Shown piece after piece: positions 1 through 9,719 of a stretch of 64,000 nucleotides of DNA. Every line of letters starts with the position of its first letter. The stretch's first letter is position 1. Source of the stretch: Chionoecetes opilio (Eukaryota; Arthropoda; Malacostraca; Decapoda; Majidae); contig JACEEZ010023664.1 of assembly GCA_016584305.1 (NCBI GenBank), positions 904,583 to 968,582 of the forward strand, given 5' to 3'. The notes under the pieces were generated by a model. That model searched no databases and was not told the DNA's origin. It was given only the letters and a program-made list of their open reading frames with translations. The position numbers were made by a program, and so were the translations under genes.

Positions 1-865
1 ACTCGGCTAAGTGGGAGGACCTCGGTACTATTCTGATTTTCCTTGGAATGATTACTGCTTCCATGTCAGAGACCCATCTCTTTGTGCAGAGTGCATAACT
101 GAAGTCACTGGCTCTGGCATGGAGGCGTACATTCCACAAACTTTCTCTAATCCTAAAGCCTGTATACCTTGGTTTAACTTAGTTTGTTCTCGTGCTGTCT
201 AAGACAAGAGAGGCGGCTCAAAGACTACCGTAGCCGTCCATCTCCTGAAACTCATGCCCTTGATACTTCTGTACGTAATTATGCCAAATAATGTCTTCAA
301 CTAATAAAAAACGCCATCAATAGAAAATGACAAAATCTTTCTAGTTCCTACTCCTCTCGTGACTTCTGGCATACAAAATACATCTCATCAAATACATCTC
401 TTAACAATTTTTCTTCATCTTTACCTCCTATGCTTCACCCAGATGGCTCCACAGCTGTCTCATCTATTTCTAAAGCTGAACTTTTTGCTCAAACCTTTGC
501 TAAAAATTCCACTCGATGGTTGATGAAGGGCTTGTTCCTCCTTCTCCACCCTGACTATATTATGCTGTTATTAAGATCCTTCGTAATGATATTTTATATG
601 CCCTTGATCCTGGCTTATGGTCCTGACGGAGTCCCTCCTATTGTTCTCAAAAACTGTGCTTCTGTGCTTGCACTCCGCCAGTTCAAACTTTTCTGTCTTT
701 GTCTATCTACTTCCACCTTTCCTTTTTACTGGAAGTTTGCTCACATTCAACCTGTCCCTAAGAAGGGTGACCATTCTAATCCTTCAAACTACCGTCCTAT
801 AGCTTTGACTTCCTGCCGTTTTAAAGCTTTTGAATCTATTTTTAATAAAAAGATTCGTAAGTAAT
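1..865 (+). pseudogene. Non-LTR retrotransposon (LINE) fragment, end of endonuclease linker and start of reverse transcriptase
   Basis: Broken coding remnants of a jockey/CR1-like LINE. Bases 11-202 encode the linker after the endonuclease (YYSDFPWNDYCFHVRDPSLC) and 430-864 encode the N-terminal part of a reverse transcriptase, with GPDGVPPIVLKNC, the strand 'WKFAHIQPVPKKGD' and NPSNYRPIALTSC. These match, motif for motif, the minus-strand LINE pieces at 34,377-35,183 and 11,838-12,420, so they are one family. The YADD catalytic half is absent: sequence similarity stops near 865. Stop codons and frame changes between 203 and 430 show that it is dead. The left end is cut by the window, so its full extent is unknown. 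Confidence 0.85.
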
Positions 866-1249
866 CGTCCAGACCATTTCATCATTCCTGATTTAATGCA
901 GTCAAAATAAAGCGTTATCGAGTATATCAACAATATGTTGTCACTTTTTGCATCCAGTCACCCGTTTTAAATAATCCGCAATCAAAATCTGTAAATTCCC
1001 CGAGCTTCCAAAACGCTCCTCACGACTTGCAGACGCACCACGGCTCGGTGCCGTCACCTGAGGTGGCCTCCCAACCCCGCGGTAATACAAATAGTACACG
1101 TAAAATTAGAAATAAATATAGTACTTGAAGAATTTTGGGTGTTTCTGATATATTTTTTTTGCAACATGGCATATACACACAAACCTCGATTTCCCGGATA
1201 TCGGATTTGCCAGACAAAATCCGAGGTCCGGGGATATGTCAGTCTCGGC

Positions 1250-1252
<3 letters not shown>
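866..1252. other. Unassigned spacer
   Basis: About 390 bases with no convincing coding potential, hairpin or repeat family that I recognise. It separates the LINE remnant from a poly-T tract. Confidence 0.5.

Positions 1253-1286
<34 letters not shown>
1253..1286. repeat. Poly-T tract (34 T)
   Basis: An uninterrupted run of 34 T. It could be the poly-A tail of a minus-strand retroposed sequence lying to its left (between 866 and 1252), but no source element is recognisable. Confidence 0.9.
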
Positions 1287-1289
<3 letters not shown>

Positions 1290-1375
1290 CGTTGAAATGC
1301 CTGGTCCTGTTCGTAAATTGACCAAGTTGTCCGGCAGTCCGAGCGTCTCCTGTCACCCCTGGTCAGTGTCCGCGC

Positions 1376-1705
1376 CTCCTGCCTGGTGGCAGCATGCTCA
1401 GCGGTCGTATTGTTTACATTTGGGCACACAACATTCACGGTTCACCTGCACAGCCTCCGTCAGTCACCTGACTCCCACTGCCCCTGGTGCAAGAACATTT
1501 CTGAGACTATTGAACACTTTCTGCTGCCTCCCGCCAGGTGGCAGCATGCTTAGCGGTCGTATTGTTTACATTTGGGCACACGACACTCACGGTTCACCTG
1601 CACCGCCTCCGTTAGTCCCCTGACCCCCACTGCCCCTGGTGCAGGAACGTCTCTTGAGACTATTGAACACTTTCTGCTGTCTCCCGCCAGGTGGCAGCAT
1701 GCTCA
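1376..1705 (+). repeat. Tandem repeat, period 152-153 bp, with CTCF-like motif in each unit
   Basis: Two full units and the start of a third. The segment GGTGGCAGCATGCT recurs at 1385, 1537 and 1690, so the period is 152-153 bp. The flanking text in each unit (CGTATTGTTTACATTTGGGC, CCCCTGGTGCA, TATTGAACACTTTCTGCTG) is conserved with a few substitutions. The second and third units contain CCGCCAGGTGGCAGC, which fits the core consensus of the insulator protein CTCF; the first has CTGCCTGGTGGCAGC. Whether anything binds here is not shown by sequence. Confidence 0.8.
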
Positions 1706-1814
1706 GCGGACGTAAAAGTCCGCGGCGGGGTAGTTGATATTGTCGGTTGCCGAGACAGTAAATACTAGAGTAGGATAAACGTCCAGGGGTGGGTAATGGC
1801 ATCGGACTATATAT

Positions 1815-1905
1815 ATATACTAGCCGCAAAGCCGCCCTCCGGGCGGACTTTTTGGCTAGCTCCTGCGGAGGGCTATTGGTGGGCCTTCGGCCCACCAAAC
1901 ACAGA
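1815..1905. repeat. Short TA repeat and GC-rich hairpins
   Basis: A short TATATATATA run is followed by compact inverted repeats, CCGCCCTCCGGGCGG and TGGTGGGCCTTCGGCCCACCA. These are small perfect stems of the kind often found at transposon ends. No adjoining element could be delimited. Confidence 0.6.
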
Positions 1906-1961
1906 CTCTCCAGATAGCCCCTTCTAACTTTCCTGAAATCATGGATGTAGAAATGTATGTA

Positions 1962-2130
1962 TTAACGCCAACCCATTCACATCACCCCCAACCCATTCAC
2001 TCACCCATTACCCATCACCCCCCACCCATTACCCATCACCACACACCCATTACCCATCATCTATTCCCTCACCCATCACCCCCCACCCATTCACTCACCC
2101 ATCACCCCACCCATTACCCATCACCCTACA
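1962..2130 (+). repeat. CCCATCAC/CCCATTAC minisatellite
   Basis: An irregular array of 8-10-base units of the type CCCATTACCCATCACC. It is C-rich on this strand. Translations through it are low-complexity H/P/T and are not genes. Confidence 0.8.
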
Positions 2131-2192
2131 TCAAGGTTTCCTCAATTCTCGCAACCCACTTTTTTTTCACAATTATATCGCTAATAGGCTGC

Positions 2193-2214
2193 TAAAAAAA
2201 AAAAAAAAAAAAAA
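2193..2214. repeat. Poly-A tract
   Basis: A run of about 21 A, followed further on by CA-rich (about 2320-2350) and TA-rich (about 2379-2402) simple sequence. No retroposon body is recognised upstream. Bases 2403-2890 hold no supported gene. Confidence 0.75.
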
Positions 2215-3001
2215 GTGATCGGATCATCTCATAAGTGGGCTTAAAACCTTCCCCTAGTCAACCTGGTTCCAAAAATTGGTATATGATGGGATCCGCCACG
2301 GGGGGCGGAACCTATACCACACACAACACACACACACTCAACACAACAAAAAACTTTCGATTATATTATTAAAAAAAGAAAAATATATATATATATATAT
2401 ATAAATTTTTTTTTTTACTTGCGATTCCCGGACTTTTGCGGTTCCCGGACCAGTGCTCCCCCCTATTAGTCAGGGAAATCGAGGTTTGTGTGTATGTACT
2501 TACATCCTTTATGGGTGCAGCAAAAGAGTTGTGCCTTTCCAGAGAGCTAATCACCCGTTCCCGACCTATACAGCCACGATAAATGTGTGGAGAAGCTGTG
2601 TCCGCTGGGGAAAGGCAGGCTGTGTGATGCAGTTTGTCATGTCCGCCTCACGGGCCGTCATCAGCAAGTTTCGCATCACAGCTGGAATGGGGCTGATGTC
2701 TTTCCCGCGCTTTTTACAAAATTGGTTATCAGTTATCTTTATCAGTTATATATTTATGGCCTTATGTCATCCCATAGTGTTTACCAGATATATTTTACAT
2801 CATCCACATAATCAGTACTATCAGTACAAAATTAGTTGCCATTTTCCCCGCCCAAAACCCAGGTCCCCAGGTTTATTATGGAGGGGGGGATAACTGAAAA
2901 ATTTGACCTTTCCGACCATTTTGAATGTGACCATTAGGTAAATATTCCGCAGGAGTTGGCGGCGCCAACCACCCGGGCAATCGCGAACCATCAAATTCGT
3001 A

Positions 3002-3120
3002 TTTTTAACCTTAATAACTCAACAAAACCTAACCCAAACCTACCCTAAGCCTAAAATAACCTAAACCATACCTTAACATAACCTAACCAAAACTAAACAT
3101 AACTTAACTCAGCAATTATT
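3002..3120 (-). repeat. Degenerate CCTAA-type repeat
   Basis: About 120 bases of strongly diverged CCTAACC/ACCTAAA units on the plus strand, equivalent to TTAGG-like units on the minus strand. TTAGG is the ancestral arthropod telomere unit. The degeneracy says this is an interstitial remnant or a coincidental low-complexity block and not a telomere. Confidence 0.5.
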
Positions 3121-3216
3121 ATATAAAAATAAGTTAAATTTTTGGTTTCCGGAAGTGAATATAAGATAAGATACTTTGATCCTATCTAGACACTTTGAAA
3201 GTACCAACTACAAGGT

Positions 3217-3342
3217 TATTGACTATACAAAGCGCCACCACGCCAGGACGAACCTGGTGGGCTCGAACCGCTGACCGAATGCAGGTACGCTACACGCGAG
3301 CCCGCAGCTCTACCAACCGAGCCACCCTGACGGGTCGGAAGT
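3217..3342 (-). repeat. tRNA-derived SINE head
   Basis: Read on the minus strand, this segment begins near GTCAGGGTGGCTCGG and contains a polymerase III A box (TGGCTCGGTTGG, at 3313-3324 in plus coordinates) and a B box (GGTTCGAGCCC, 3259-3269). Both fit the internal promoter of tRNA genes. Spacing between the boxes is ~43 bases and the arms do not fold into a full cloverleaf, so a SINE head is more likely than a functional tRNA. The 3' body past the tRNA-like part is not identified. Confidence 0.65.
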
Positions 3343-3995
3343 GAATAACTACTGCACAATATATTGAGCCGAAAATAATAGAGAAAAAAGGTAAAATTCT
3401 AGAGTCCTTTCCCGCCCTTAACCCGTTGAGCCCCGCCAAAAATGTATAATTTTGTAACGCCCAGACCCAGAGTTTTGAGTCGTCCTGTCAGCTGACGGCT
3501 CAGTGGGGCTGTACGGGTTAATAGCGGGGCTTTTTCCTCCAGACCTTCACAGATCCCTTCAGATACCTCTAAAACGTAATTATAAAGTGGGAGAGAGATA
3601 AAATAAATTAAATAAATGACTAACCTAACATTAATATACTCTAACCTAATATTACCAATAACCTCCTAGCGAGACCTAAGGGCGAGAAAGAACTAGAATT
3701 TTACCAGGTTAGATTAGGTTAGTAATTTTTTCTTTTTTTTACCTCTCCCTCACGGTAAATCTGAAGTCCTTCACCCCTATCGCCAACAAGCCTGGGGAAC
3801 TGGCGGGAATACGGGGTTTTTGGATGGGGGAAGCAAATATAACTGATTTATGGCTCCCGAAAAAATCATCAAAATCACTATATGCAAAAAAAACTAGAGA
3901 AATTCCCTAAATTAGGGATTTCCCTAGATATCCATTGTTAGGGAATTTACTTTGATTATTATTTGTACAGATTTGGTCAAATTTTCGTTGAGTAA
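3343..3995. other. Non-coding spacer
   Basis: No gene is supported. Notable only for AT-rich text and the inverted motif TTCCCTAAATTAGGGA near 3902. The phrase AAATTTCCCTAGATCT and relatives recur in the inverted-repeat element at 49.8-50.4 kb, hinting at a shared repeat family. Confidence 0.4.
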
Positions 3996-4322
3996 CCTCA
4001 CCATAACTCCCTAAAAGTTACTAACCTAACCTCACTATAACCCCCTAAAAGTAACTAACTAACCTCACTATAACCCCATAAAAGTTACTAACCTAACCTC
4101 ACTATAACCCCCTAAATGTTACTAACCTAAGCTCACTATAACTCCCTAAACGTTACTAACCTAACCTCACTGTAACCCCCTAAAAGTTACTAACCTAACC
4201 TCACTGTAACCCCCTAAAAGTTACTAACTAACCTCACTATAACCCCCTAAAAGTTACTAACATAACCTCACTGTAACCCCCTAAAAGTTACTATCCTAAC
4301 CTCACTATAACCCCCTAAAAGG
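3996..4322 (+). repeat. Minisatellite, ~36-bp unit, about nine copies
   Basis: The unit reads approximately TACTAACCTAACCTCACTA followed by TAACCCCCTAAAAGT. About nine copies run head to tail with single-base changes (ACTATAACC versus ACTGTAACC) and a few one- or two-base deletions. The CCTAACC core resembles the CCTAA-type blocks elsewhere in the window. Confidence 0.9.
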
Positions 4323-4510
4323 ATCAGGACAGGAACTGACTGGACTTTGAATTTTTTGAGGCACCTCATATTTCATAGCGGCAGTGTGGGTTAATCAAGG
4401 CCGAGCGTACGCTGGAACCTTTGCAGATGTGAAGTACAATAAGCATACTATACAGTGGAGTAGTTTATTTCAGTCAAAGCCGGAAGGTTTTGTTATTCAG
4501 AATTTCCGAA

Positions 4511-4741
4511 CGGAGTGACGTCGGTTCGTACAAAAGTTGTTTCGTACACCACTAGATTGTACACTATAAAGTTGTTTCGTAGTATATATGAAACCATAGC
4601 GTTTCGTACACTCAGCTCAGAGTTGAACTTGATTACTAGTTACGAAATGACACCAGGTATGTACGAAAAAACTCGAAATCAGTGTACGAAACAACTAACA
4701 AAACCTGAGTACGAAACAACTTGTGCACGAAACTCCCTGTA
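4511..4741. mobile_element. Small inverted-repeat element (MITE candidate)
   Basis: The left end carries TTCGTACAAAAGTTGTTTCG (4525-4544). The right end, read in reverse complement from 4741, carries TTTCGTGCACAAGTTGTTTC. The two are related over roughly 30 bases, giving terminal inverted repeats around a ~230-bp body with extra internal copies of GTACGAAAC. A TA dinucleotide lies at the right edge, which would suit a Tc1/mariner-type MITE. There is no transposase. The left boundary is soft because a few extra bases interrupt the match. Confidence 0.5.
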
Positions 4742-5435
4742 TCCCGGGGACCATCGGGATGACACCGACGAGAGTACCCTCAGTCCTCACCCTGGAGCCC
4801 CGCAGGCCAGGCACGGCGTGACCCTCGCCACACCCTTGGCGGCACACCCACTACACGCCACACACACATACACTACCAGGCACGCTCCACGTAAACCCTA
4901 ACACAATGTTAAAACACTGTTATCACGAAAGAAATATAAACAATTATCCTAAATTACTGAACTCGACCACTCATTCAAGGTATTTAACACCACACAGCCG
5001 CGTGACCACCTTGTCGCGCTACTCTATAATACTTATAAGTGTTGATAGGGCAATAAAGTAAGCGTAAAGTGTCACTCAAACAGTAAAATATGGAGAAAAC
5101 ACACACAAAACCGGCCACAGTCTTACCTAAACAAGAATCAGCTGGTAGTAAAGATGGAGACGCGGCCCGCCAATCAGCGCCCAGCAAGGGTCGCGCCTCC
5201 GCCAATCACGGCTTAGGTACCGTAGCAGGTCCCGCGGGGCTACGGTAACTAAAAACTTGAACAAATGGAAAATAGGAGATATTTTTATAGCCATTAAATA
5301 TATGTATTGTAAAACTGTGGATCAAAAAAGAAAAGCAAACGTTGAAAAGAACAAAAATTAATGTGCATGAAAAACCAACAAAGAAAGGCAGCCAAGGAAA
5401 AGTCAATCTTATATTGGTTCACACTGGGCAAATGT
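4742..5435. other. Non-coding spacer
   Basis: Short open frames occur on both strands, but none has a recognisable domain, a splice-site context or a coding-like composition. Nothing else is seen. Confidence 0.4.
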
Positions 5436-5492
5436 CGGCAAACATAGGCTGGGATGACTCCCCGGGGAGTAAATCTCAGCCTATGTTTGCCG
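5436..5492. repeat. 57-bp palindrome with CCCCGGGG centre
   Basis: CGGCAAACATAGGCTG (5436-5451) is followed after a short GGATGACTCCCCGGGGAGT centre by CAGCCTATGTTTGCCG (5477-5492). The outer 16 bases of each arm are a perfect reverse complement, and the centre also pairs partly. It may be a collapsed foldback element. Confidence 0.8.
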
Positions 5493-6518
5493 GAAAAAGC
5501 CTACCGTACACCGCTCGATTGGTCTTTATCGACTGAGTTGCCGAGAATTTTCGCGCGCCAAATTCAAACAAACGCAGAAGCCAGCACCACCCTCTTCCCC
5601 ACTCACCCCAATTATTGGTATAGTTTCGGTATTGGGCACTAAAACCTAACAAATTTAACTTACATCATCGTGTAGATCTTTTCATCCTTACTTTGAATCC
5701 CAATTTTCCATGACAATGGCGATACATATTGTTACACCCGCGGAGAAATGTCCGTCTGTCTGTGTGCATTTGTGAGGTTACGGGGGGTAGTGACGGCAGT
5801 GGGGGGCCGTGGGGGCTTAGGAGCTTCATCCCAGGAGTAATCAGTTGTGTTAATGTGTAGTCGGTTTGTGTGAACTGTATGAATGTAGTGGAGGTCCTTT
5901 GTGTATGAGGGATACGAGTAGGTGTGTATGTTGTTCAGATGAGATTGTACGTGTGGTGTGCTTGAAAGTATGTGTGGGGAGGGTGACGAATGATCGAAGG
6001 TTGTTTCTGATGTCGCGTCAAGGCAGCATTGTGCGGGTGAAGTGACCTTGGGAGAAGCGGGTAGGGGAGAGAGGTGAGAGGTACGCGAGAGGAAGGACTG
6101 TCCTTGGAACGCCGCTGCTCAGCTTTGCCTCTAAGTGCACAAGAATTTATTACACCACGCGCCTGTCCTTTGTGATCTGCCCATGGATTAAGGAGGGTGT
6201 CAGCGCCTCGCATTAAGTCAGTACGCGTGTGTGTGTGCAATCTCGCGTAGCCTCCAGTGTGTGTTTAGAAACAACAATTTAGACAGTATATAACATGTGA
6301 GTCTCTCTCCTCCACTATTAGTACAGTGACCTATGACCTCCGCCAATAAATTAGACAGTGTAATACAGTGTTCTCAGTGTCCCTTCCTCTGGTGTTGATA
6401 AAGGTGCCATCAGCGGTGAGATAAGCTACCCGCCTCAGGTATTTTCTGCCGAACCTCCGTCAGTAGTAAAGTGTTTACGTGAAGCACCCTTGGTGTGATA
6501 AGAAGGGTGAGTGCCCTG
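5493..6518. other. Non-coding spacer
   Basis: About 1 kb with G/T-rich stretches on the plus strand (5750-5960) and no gene that I can support. Minus-strand open frames near 5,935-6,240 lack recognisable motifs. Confidence 0.4.
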
Positions 6519-6534
6519 CAGGGGCGGATTGGCC
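6519..6534 (+). other. Transposon-terminus-like motif CAGGGGCGGATTGGCC
   Basis: CAGGGGCGGATTGGCC is followed by CCGGGCTGTGTCCCGG. Nearly the same pair recurs at 9461 (CAGAGGCGGATTGGCC, then CCGGGCTGTGTCCCGG), and the core occurs inverted at 38,371-38,384. Three CAG-starting copies in separate contexts suggest the end of a cut-and-paste element; the opposite end was not found. Confidence 0.45.
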
Positions 6535-6702
6535 ATAGGGCAAACCGGGCTGTGTCCCGGTGGGCCGGAGGGTCTTGGACCGGTCTGAGTCCCAGCGGGG
6601 CCGGCCCTCTGTAGCGCAGTATGGTACGGTTTTGAGAGACGTTTATGCCCTGAGACCGTATACCTCGTCTGGCTCAAGTCAGACGACCCAGCAAACACAA
6701 AG

Positions 6703-6728
6703 ACGGAGGGCCTCCGGAGGCCCTCCGT
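6703..6728. repeat. Perfect 26-bp palindrome
   Basis: ACGGAGGGCCTCC is followed directly by its reverse complement GGAGGCCCTCCGT. A second short stem, CGGCGGGCCGCT/AGCGGCCCGCCG, lies at about 6797-6824. Both sit in a GC-rich island unlike the AT-rich neighbourhood. Confidence 0.8.
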
Positions 6729-6865
6729 ATGTCATACCGGCGGCCCGACGGAAGTGTACGACGTAGGGCCGCTGGGGATTTGCTCAGAGGCTCACCGGCG
6801 GGCCGCTCCCAGCGGCCCGCCGTAGGGCATATGACCATTTGCCGCTGTTATATTAACTGATTGAG

Positions 6866-7027
6866 GAATATTTATGGCTATACTTTCTAAGTATATTGCA
6901 GATATAGTAATGTTTTAAGGGGTGTTGCACAACCCATTAGCCGATTAATAGACTAATGGGCTGTTCAACACTTATAAAAACATTACGATATCTGCAATAT
7001 ACTTAGAAAGTATAACCATAAATATTC
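6866..7027. repeat. 162-bp hairpin with ~50-bp near-perfect arms
   Basis: The left arm (6866 to about 6918) and right arm (about 6975-7027) are near-perfect reverse complements, from GAATATTTATGGCTATAC to GTATAACCATAAATATTC with a single G/A difference in the outer part. The loop contains a second inverted pair, CCCATTAG/CTAATGGG. It may be a foldback MITE or the template of a long hairpin RNA. No transposase or flanking target duplication is evident. Confidence 0.85.
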
Positions 7028-7960
7028 CTATGTCGTTATCCAGTAATACGATGAAAAGGAGATCATAATTGCTACGGACATTGTTTATTTCATAAGTACA
7101 AAAACATTTTCGTTATTGGGTTTACATGCTGGTGTACGTGGAACACTGTACAGCCATGTAGAAGGATATTGATTGCGGCGAACAACATAACAACATCCAC
7201 CCTCTTGTGTGTTTTCCAAGTAACTGATTTCACTGAGTCACTGACACAACGCTGCCGAGGAATTCCTAAAAAAACGTGTCGTACTGCAATCATTTATATT
7301 ATTCAGTCTATTTCGACATAATGAAGGAGCGAAAACATGTTATAACTAAGTTCTCATTATGTTATCGACTGGTTAAGGGTGATAGTTTAGGCCTTTTGTG
7401 GGTTTTTAACCCTTTGTAATGGCTATCGTATGTCTGGCAGTTTAGTGCATTAATAGCTGCGTAATGATTTCAAATAATATTCTATTCAAAATCATGATAT
7501 TATCCATGTTAATTCTCCATCATCTACATATTCCTTATTAGGTGTACCGTTGAGTATTGATATGTGTTGATAATATGTTGGAAATGATTGAAATAAGGGA
7601 AAATATGACCTTGTGTTATCCCATAATCTTTGCTCGGATAATCAAATGTTATTTTTATATGATACTAGCTACACACATAGGCTAACTGATAACCTTTTTC
7701 CATGTAAACTCCTTCCCATGTACGTATCTCATCTTTATTTCTATGTATCTCTCGGTGTTCCTGATTAAGCTGGAAATATTTGAAATAAACTGAAATATGA
7801 TAATTTCTATAAACTATTATAAAAACTTTTATAACAATTTTTAATAGCTTGAACAGGCCTAATGATAGTGATGGTACCGATATTGAGATACTATGTATAT
7901 TACTGTGTTAATATATATAATATGAAATGAATATTTCCCACTTATACAAATACCTACTAG
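7028..7960. other. AT-rich spacer
   Basis: About 930 bases of AT-rich sequence with no gene, tandem repeat or hairpin that I can support. Confidence 0.5.
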
Positions 7961-7964
7961 CTGG

Positions 7965-8245
7965 CCTTCGGAGGATTGACGTCAAGTTGCCGCTGCTTGT
8001 CACTACTGATGTAATACTACAGCAAGATAATCATATAACTTGTTTCAAAATGTTTACACATAGAAATATTCAATTCTTGAAATTCAATTCTGTACATTCA
8101 TTTTCAACATAGTAAATTATCCCGTCTGAAAATACACCAGCGGGACTTCGGAGGGCTGACGGAGGTAAATTTGCCGCCGGCGGCCGCCGTTCGCCGCTCT
8201 ACAGCCTACGTAGGCCCGCCGGTGATGGTTAGCTGGGACGGCAGT
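7965..8245 (+). repeat. Dispersed direct repeat, copy 1
   Basis: Begins near GGAGGATTGACGTCAAGTTG, runs through an AT-rich middle (ACTGATGTAATACTACA, TGTTTACACATA) and ends in a GC-rich tail (AATACACCAGCGG, GGCGGCCGCCGTTCGCCGCT, CCTACGTAGGCCCGCCGGTG). The same order of motifs recurs at 9105-9400 with substitutions and small indels. No ORF; possibly a non-autonomous mobile element. Confidence 0.75.
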
Positions 8246-8322
8246 AACACGATAATATGAGCCCAACTTAATTATTCGGTGTTTTGTAATCGTTAAAGAT
8301 GTTCACGGTTTATGGAATTCTC

Positions 8323-8590
8323 GCCGAAACACCAACCGAGAACTCTCGCCGATAGTGGAACACTCGCCGACGTGTAAAGTTTCGAAGGCAGCTCCACTTT
8401 TAATAGCCTACCTGATCAAGCTATTGGTGGTATTTATGGTCTAAATACTGAAACAGGGGTAAAAAGCTGATTAAATAGATATATTGGGTTTATATAATAT
8501 CAAGATCAGGAACTGAAACTGTCGCCGAGAATAAGATCATTCGCCGACGAGAAAAATTGGAACAGTCGCCGACGGCGGCGACTGTTCTAG
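8323..8590. repeat. Cluster of TCGCCGA motifs with a palindrome
   Basis: The heptamer TCGCCGA occurs six times in ~250 bases, several times preceded by GAAC or GGAACA. The last copy is part of the inverted repeat GAACAGTCGCCG/CGGCGACTGTTC at 8561-8588. The heptamer is otherwise rare in this AT-rich region. Confidence 0.65.
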
Positions 8591-9104
8591 GTACCATGTT
8601 AACAATTCTACTTCTCCTTACGAACCTAGCTCACTTCATTCAACTTATTTAAGCCTCTCATCTTCCGTAACAAGTCACATAATGGAACAACAACAAAAAA
8701 TATCGAGAGGACCTGCTAGCCATTAATAACGAACCCATATATCAGGTTCCTATATAATGTTCACCCGGGTAAATACCCGTAAAACATGATGTGCTCCTCC
8801 TCCAACACCTAACACACTCCCTTCTATGTGTTTCATGTCCTAATCTTACACGGTACTTACATTTCGATGGATGTAATGTCGGAGGCAGAGATCTGTGTGC
8901 GAAGCGAAGGAAGCCATTTTGGATTTTCAAATTTGTATTTTTTTCAAGATTATCTGACCTCCTGGAGCAACTTTTAATCTGTACCACAGCAACACAGAAA
9001 ACATGCTCCAAGGCATGCACGAGGACAGATCACTATCTAAATGGACCAAACATTTTGCCCCGAGAGTAGCCACCTCTGATATTTTCTTGTGCACTTCAAA
9101 TATA

Positions 9105-9400
9105 CACCAGTGGGCGGACGGAGGTCTAACGTCAAGTAGGAAGTAGCCGCTGCGGTTATCACCACTGATGTAATACTACATCAATATCATCATATAACTG
9201 TTGTTTTAGAATGTTTACACATAAAAGGAATACATTTTTCAAATTCTGTACATTGATTTACAGGTAATAAATTTTCCTCTCTGAAAATACACCAGCGGCA
9301 CTACGGAGGGCCTCGGGAGGCAAAGTTGCCGCTGGTGGCCGCCGTTCGCCGCTCTAATGCCTACGTAGGCCCGCCGGTGGTGGTTAGCTGGGGAGGCAGC
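9105..9400 (+). repeat. Dispersed direct repeat, copy 2
   Basis: Second copy of the sequence at 7965-8245, in the same orientation and about 1.15 kb downstream. The GC-rich tail (GGCCGCCGTTCGCCGCT, CCTACGTAGGCCCGCCGGTG) is best conserved. The TCGCCGA cluster lies between the two copies. Confidence 0.75.
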
Positions 9401-9719
9401 CTAGCTTCTCCTCCATCCCTCTCCCGTATTCTAGCTATTGAATCTGAAGGAGTATGACCCCAGAGGCGGATTGGCCACAGAACACACCGGGCTGTGTCCC
9501 GGAGGGTCAATGGGTCTGAGGGCCGCCGGCGCCCGGGCCCGGGGGCCAGACTCGAGTACGCTTGACGAACAATTAAGTGGCTATCGGGATTAGAGCTTGG
9601 TAATAATATTGTTACGATATCAGAAGTACAACATTTTATGAAGCAATTTATAAGAGAGAGAGAAAGAGAGATCAGCTGTTTCTAGCATGGGTGTATAATA
9701 ATATAACTCCAATGAATTC

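Noticed and set aside
3217..3342. Functional tRNA gene on the minus strand
   Set aside because: A and B boxes are present but a full cloverleaf with a sensible anticodon arm is not; a SINE head fits better.
4515..4901. 128-codon plus-strand frame
   Set aside because: It crosses the boundary of a MITE candidate and has no recognisable domain.
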